From Spisula solida (lineage: Eukaryota; Mollusca; Bivalvia; Venerida; Mactridae), in NCBI GenBank assembly GCA_947247005.1, contig OX365957.1, forward strand, positions 12,062,817 through 12,126,816: a DNA stretch of 64,000 bases, given 5' to 3'. Position numbers and translations under genes: made by a program. The notes beneath the pieces were generated by a model, which saw only the letters and a program-made list of their open reading frames with translations, had not been told where the DNA came from and made no database searches. How positions within the stretch are numbered: position 1 is the stretch's first letter; each line of letters starts with the position of its first letter. This document shows, in pieces, positions 59,538 to 64,000 of this stretch.

Positions 59538-59840
59538 GCTGAAGAATTAAACACTATTATTGGAAATGCATTTAAGATGGCCTACGCACAACAGAAAACT
59601 AGGCAACCAACATTTAATGAACTTATAGAAAAACAGCTAGTCGAACAGAAGGCTAAATTTGCTGAGTATCAGGAGCAAACTAATCGAGCATGGCAGCAAC
59701 GTCTGAATGAGATTGCCACGCCAACAGCTCTGCAACGGATGGAACTCAGACGTCAGTCCAGTTCAGATGACCTAGAACCAGCCTGCACTACCCCTCCTGC
59801 CACTGACAAAGATTTGGTTGTTGGTAGAAATAAAATATGG
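59538..59840 (+). CDS. SH2D5: SH2D5-like exon 5 (end of PTB domain and charged linker)
   Basis: The acceptor is TATTCTTTCAG before 59538 and the donor is GTAGGT after 59840. The exon is 303 nt (101 codons), phase 0 at both ends. It starts AEELNTIIGNAFKMAYAQQK, the C-terminal PTB helix that packs on the sheet. A Gln/Glu-rich coiled segment follows (LIEKQLVEQKAKFAEYQEQT) and then a Ser/Pro linker (LRRQSSSDDLEPA), where RRQSSS is a basophilic-kinase-like site. The Phe and Met on the helix are as expected for a PTB. The SH2 part is not in the window. Confidence 0.92.
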
Positions 59841-60879
59841 GTAGGTATCAAATACACTTGTATTGATGGACATTTTGTGCTAGTTGTAGCTGTGTTTAAA
59901 GTGCTCATGATGAGCTATTAGGATGTCGGATGGGTGTCCATTGTGTGTCTTTACAGTTGTCTGTATTTGGACAACAATTACCATGTCTTACAGTATTGAA
60001 TGATTTCCAATAAGTTTCATGTATTGTACCTGACTCTTTTATCTTTCAAAGTTATATGCATTGTTTAGGTCCGCGGCATAAAAAAATCAAGAGCCAAAAA
60101 TCTACTTTGACTCAAAACCATGGTTCCTAGAGCACAAAGGGCTCAATGTAATCTGTTATGATTGGCCTATGTTCGACATCAGTCATATGTTATGTGTCGT
60201 CAACGAATTCCATTTAAAGCTCTATGAAGTTTGGTCACAATGCTCTAGGCCAAGTTTGCAACTGAACCACCTACGTCAGAAATAAGTTTAACTTGTAATG
60301 CACTGAGGTGAGCACTTTATGGCCAATGACCCGCATGTTCTCTATGAGGCTATATAAATTAGAATATCTCCACTGAAAATTATATCAGAATTATGTTGGG
60401 ACAGATTTCTTTGGTGAACCTCAATCAAATTCAATTAAGCCACAGTAATTCATTTAAACATGACTATTAATTGGAGTGTAAGTTTCTGTATACTATGTAG
60501 TCAAAATGATGCTTGAAGGTTTCTCTGATTGTAAGGATTGCCAGCATATATGATTAGTTACTTTACCCCGGGGTTGCCTTACTAGAATGTCTATTAGAAG
60601 AACATACTGTTGCTATTTCAGATGAAGTTACAAGAACTTTTGTGTATATGGCAACACATTACTTCAAAAGTAATTTCACTGTGCTTGTACCATTCTGTCA
60701 CATGTTCCACAATGCGATATTGTCATGGTGACCTTGTTACACTGAATGACCTATCAGACGTGCTTATCCTTCTTGCATTATGTTCCTTCCACCATGTAAT
60801 TATACCCCCAGATACCTAGTATATGGGGGCTACATTGGAGTGATGATGCTTGAGGTTGGTTGGACTGTCCCTTGGTTGG

Positions 60880-61440
60880 TTGGTGCAAAATTTGTCTTTG
60901 CTATTTCTCTGTTATCAATGGTCTGATTTCAACGAAACTTTGCATGAATGATCAATACAAAGTCTAGTTGTGCATATCGTTGGCACATGTTTGTCGGATC
61001 AATTTTAAGGGAGCTAGGGCCCTTTGTTTTTTTACACTTAAACATTTTGTCTGCGCTATTTCTCGGTTATCAATGGTCTGATTTCAACGAAACTTTGGAT
61101 GAATGATCAGTACCAAGGGTAGTTGTGCATATTATCGGCACACGTTGGTCGGATCAATTTTAAGGGAGTTATGGCCCTTTGTTTTTTTACACTTATAAAT
61201 TTTGTCTGCGGTATTTCTCTGTTACCAAGGGTCTGATTTCAACGAAACTTTGCATGAATGATCAGTACCAAGTCTAGTTATGCATATCGTTGGCACACAT
61301 TGGTCGGATCAATTTTTAAGGGAGTTATGACCCTTTGTTTTTTTTACACTTATAATTTTTGTCTGCTCTATTTCTGTGCAACCAAAGGATGGATTTCTAT
61401 GTTAAGTTTGTATGAATGATCAGTACCAAGTCTAGTTGTG
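60880..61440 (+). repeat. Four tandem copies of the 'gagttatggccctttg' repeat
   Basis: Unit about 125-150 bp: 'ctatttctctgttaccaa', 'tttcaacgaaactttgcatg', 'gatcagtaccaagtctagtt' and 'ggatcaattttaagggag'. Units begin near 60890, 61040, 61205 and 61350. Confidence 0.85.
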
Positions 61441-61608
61441 CATATTGTCAGAGCACATTGAATTAACTGTGTCAAGCAGTATCTGGGGGTATTCATCACA
61501 TTCAGTGATATTTCTTGTTGTCAACAATCATCATACTGACACGTTGTCACCAGTTTATTGTAATCATGTTGATTTCAACATTCATTTCACTATACACATA
61601 CTATTAAC

Positions 61609-62497
61609 CACAGGCCTAAGAAATTATATCACAAAATACAGAGTTTTGAAATTCCCGATCATCCTGTCATTACTATATATAATAGACAGGTTGGCAACGC
61701 TTTTTTCTGACCCCTGTATGATTCCACTATTTAACGCATCATTGAACCGGGAAACGGTTGCAATCGAGTCTAGATGTGAAATACTTCACAAAACAATCAA
61801 TATATCTACATTCGAACGTGTCATAAGTTATATTTCAGGTATTTGATTTTTAGATCGATGGTTCTGATTCCATGACTGTCTCGTTGTTTACAAATTTAAA
61901 AACAGTCCCGCAGTGAATACCAAACGACACGCTGATTACCGCTGACTTCCCTTATTTATTTGCATATAACAATAAACAATGTTTTAAACTTTATACAATT
62001 CATTTTAATTAATATTGTAATGTAATAAAATCAAAAGTACAAATTTGAAAATGCTTATGTTTATTTATTTATGATAAAATCGGAACATTATTAGACTTAT
62101 ATAATTTACGCTAATGACACAAAGCCTTACCATTCACTGCGGGGCTTAGACTGGTACCATTTGTCATTATTTGACCCGCTCTACGATAGAAACACGGCAT
62201 CAGTCTATGGTGAGAAAATTTGTAAACAACCAACAGTCATGGAATCGGAACCATCGATCTAAAAATGAAATACCTGAAATATAACAAGTTCAATGGTAGA
62301 TAAATTGATTGTTGTATGTAGTAAAACACATCTAGACCAGATTGCAACCGTTTCTTGGCCGGATGATACGTTAAGTAGTGGATTCCTGTAGGGGCCGGGA
62401 AAAAAGCGTTGCCAACCTGTCTATTATATATAGTAATGACGGGAAAATGGGGAATTTCAAAACTCTGTATTTTGTGATATAATTTCTTAGGCCTGTG
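61609..62497. mobile_element. Large foldback element, 889 bp, arms about 300 bp
   Basis: The left arm 61609-61925 complements 62140-62497: 'cacaggcctaagaaattata', 'gacaggttggcaacgctttt' and 'gatcgatggttc(t/c)gattcc' all return as complements. The outer ends are CACAGG and CCTGTG. No target duplication is evident. ORF 61436-61846 overlaps the arm and is not credible as a gene. Confidence 0.85.
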
Positions 62498-62639
62498 CCT
62501 GATTTCAGGTGTTAAATTCTGAATTTTCCTTCTTTGTTTATATTGAAAAATATATTGAGTGTCAGGCTTTGAAACTGGGATTTTTTGGCCTCAGAATGAT
62601 TGCTGATAACCAGGCCTGTATTAAGACGAAGTTGATTTC

Positions 62640-62770
62640 GAAATGTATATAGAGGATATTACATGAGTGTCTTTTTATATTGAATTTATTAAACGAGTTG
62701 AATAAAATATTTTGTCGAATTTATTCAACGAGTTTAATAAAATCAATGTGGAAAGTCACAAATGTAATGT
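62640..62770. mobile_element. Hairpin element 'aacgagttgaataaaat'
   Basis: A near-palindrome centred at about 62714 with arms 'gaatttattaaacgagttga' and the complement. Half of it recurs at 12040-12116. Confidence 0.7.
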
Positions 62771-63201
62771 TCTTTTGATCACATGTTAGCCTTTTCCTGG
62801 CCGAAACATAAAATAGCTACTTATTTTCACTATAATAAACGCGCAACTTTGACGACGTCGCCTATACTTTGAATGACGTCGCGTCGAAGCTTTATTACAC
62901 TAGTGTATTATCAAAAATAAATAATGGCTTTATTACGCTACCACGACGACAAACATGTGATAAAAACATTTATTATATGTTCATCAGTGGACTATAGAGA
63001 TATATGAGTGAAAAGTAACAATGTAATCCAGTGTTTTAGAAGTCTGTTCTATTATGATACAGAAAAAACAAACGTTAACTTCAACGGCACCGGACTTAAA
63101 AATATGTTATACATTATTATGATGTTGTTATTGTCCCATCCTGACCTAGTTTCATTGTGATTTTTCCAATTTATCAAATTACTGTGCCATTTCACGAAAA
63201 A

Positions 63202-63355
63202 TTGATTTTTGGTGAAAGATCAAATTTTATTTCACTCGTAATCACAGTAAATTAAGTTTCGCTATGCCTGTAAATATATGCCATCTAACTTGTGAAAATA
63301 TTGATTTCTGTGATCACAAGATGTGAAATAAAATTTGATCTTCAGTAGAAATCAA
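63202..63355. mobile_element. Hairpin MITE 'gatttttggtg', copy 2
   Basis: Arms match 57415-57545 ('agatcaaattttatttcact' and its complement), with an insert of about 60 bp in the loop. Confidence 0.8.
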
Positions 63356-63502
63356 CATGTATCCTGTATGTATTTGTTTGAGAACATTACGATTAAAAGC
63401 ATGAGGAGTGTAGTACCTTTCAGTATGTAATGGCCTGCCATGTCAGGCTAAACTTATGTTATAACTATCATCTACTGGAATATACAAACCTGCAAGCCTG
63501 TA

Positions 63503-64000
63503 TACGAGGGATGTCCGGAAAGTTTTGAGGCTGCGATAATTGAAACCACTTGGGGATACATTTGAAATTTTACTAGCTTATAGATCAATCTAATTTGGAC
63601 TATTCCTGAAAGTTTCATAAAGATATAATGAAGGGAACACATACCACAAACATAATAACTTCAGATGACAACTAACAGAGCACTTTATTGATGCACGACG
63701 TCATTAAAGCATTTTGAAGGTTATTATGCATGAAACCATTTCCTCCATATAGAAACCTGGGACCCATCAGGCTCTAACCTTTGATAAATTATTAAAGGTA
63801 TTTCATTATATTTACACAACTGTCTGTTTTTGCGAAGCTGAGTATCAAACCCCTTACAGATCATTGTTTGTATTCACTCATCATTTACGATCTTTAGTTC
63901 GACTTTCTGTGGTCAAAATCTTCATGCTCGTCACTTAAATGTTTGAAGCTAGGCAACCAATATTTTGCAATATGATCTAAAACAATTTAAATTGTTTATC
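63503..64000. mobile_element. Possible mariner-like transposon, right end outside window
   Basis: 'tacgagggatgtccggaaag' resembles the 'TACGAGGG.TGT.C..AAAGT' TIRs of mariner elements and is preceded by TA. Only the first 500 bp are in the window and I see no transposase motif. Confidence 0.4.

Larger units (their letters stand above)
24907..64000 (+). other. SH2D5: Gene model: SH2D5-like PTB-domain adaptor, 3' end outside window
   Basis: Five plus-strand exons, every junction in phase 0, give 281 codons. Exons 2 to 5 build one phosphotyrosine-binding (PTB/PID) domain: YIGSF at strand 1, a VLLVISLSGVKV strand, MAHALKRISYAACDP, CQFAFLAR, FCHAFIT and a C-terminal helix NTIIGNAFKMAYAQQ. The combination of YVGSF, LMAHALRRI, CQFAFVAR and a FCH strand is what I recall for SH2D5, a PTB plus SH2 protein reported to act at neuronal synapses in mammals. 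The SH2 exons are expected to the right. Assignment to SH2D5 is from memory of the family and should be checked; the PTB assignment is firmer. Confidence 0.75.
59841..64000 (+). other. SH2D5-like intron 5, open to the right
   Basis: Holds the tandem 'ggccctttg' repeats, a large foldback element, a foldback fragment, a hairpin MITE and a mariner-like end. No later SH2D5 exon was found before the window ends. Confidence 0.6.

Noticed and set aside
60598..60819. Acceptor-like site and ORF MKLQELLCIW...
   Set aside because: It has a good CAG but no donor in frame and no resemblance to the expected SH2D5 continuation.
61436..61846. 136-aa ORF
   Set aside because: It overlaps repeats and an arm of a foldback element, and has no recognisable domain.

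Overview
This is a eukaryotic, AT-rich, repeat-dense genomic window. Two genes are interrupted by many introns with GT/AG borders. Intergenic and intronic DNA is packed with tRNA-derived SINE-like copies, foldback/MITE elements, minisatellites and 5'-truncated non-LTR retrotransposons. The style of the dispersed repeats (for example units ending in 'ggagttatggccctttg') suggests a mollusc, probably a bivalve. That is an inference from repeat style, not a proof.

GENE 1 (minus strand, about 17.78 kb down to below 0.19 kb, 3' end off the left edge). I assembled nine exons by hand from reading frame, splice borders and phase. They encode a tubulin-tyrosine-ligase-like (TTLL) glutamylase-type protein with an N-terminal membrane anchor. 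In order: 17770-17375 (membrane anchor and repeated stem), 12721-12578, 11915-11796, 9138-9063, 8881-8812, 7978-7889, 6718-6634, 5326-5248 and 298-190. All exon-exon phases agree under these borders. The last exon in the window has a notable neighbour: its 5' half together with its own splice acceptor is repeated in tandem, eight 77-bp units in all, between 240 and 855.

GENE 2 (plus strand, 24.9 kb to beyond 59.84 kb, 3' end off the right edge). Five exons (24907-25143, 35118-35198, 38128-38202, 40897-41043, 59538-59840), all in phase 0, encode a PTB/PID domain followed by a charged region. The closest family I recognise is SH2D5 (SH2 domain-containing protein 5). The SH2 part would lie to the right of the window. 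The two genes are divergent (head to head), about 7 kb apart.

REPEATS. Intron 1 of gene 2 holds a 5.4-kb array of a 25-bp G-rich minisatellite (29.57-34.98 kb) with a higher-order repeat of about 1.0-1.1 kb. Intron 2 ends in a 40/46-bp minisatellite that runs almost into the splice acceptor of exon 3. Intron 4 holds a 2.1-kb, 43-bp minisatellite in which nearly every unit carries a TGACTCA (AP-1 type) site. Nested LINEs lie at 1.25-3.80 kb. Another LINE with a single nonsense codon lies at 51.8-52.9 kb, and a LINE tail at 18.5 kb. Many foldback or terminal-inverted-repeat elements occur, several with two or more copies in the window that define their ends.

No rRNA, CRISPR or prokaryotic feature is present. 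No intact transposase or complete LINE was seen.
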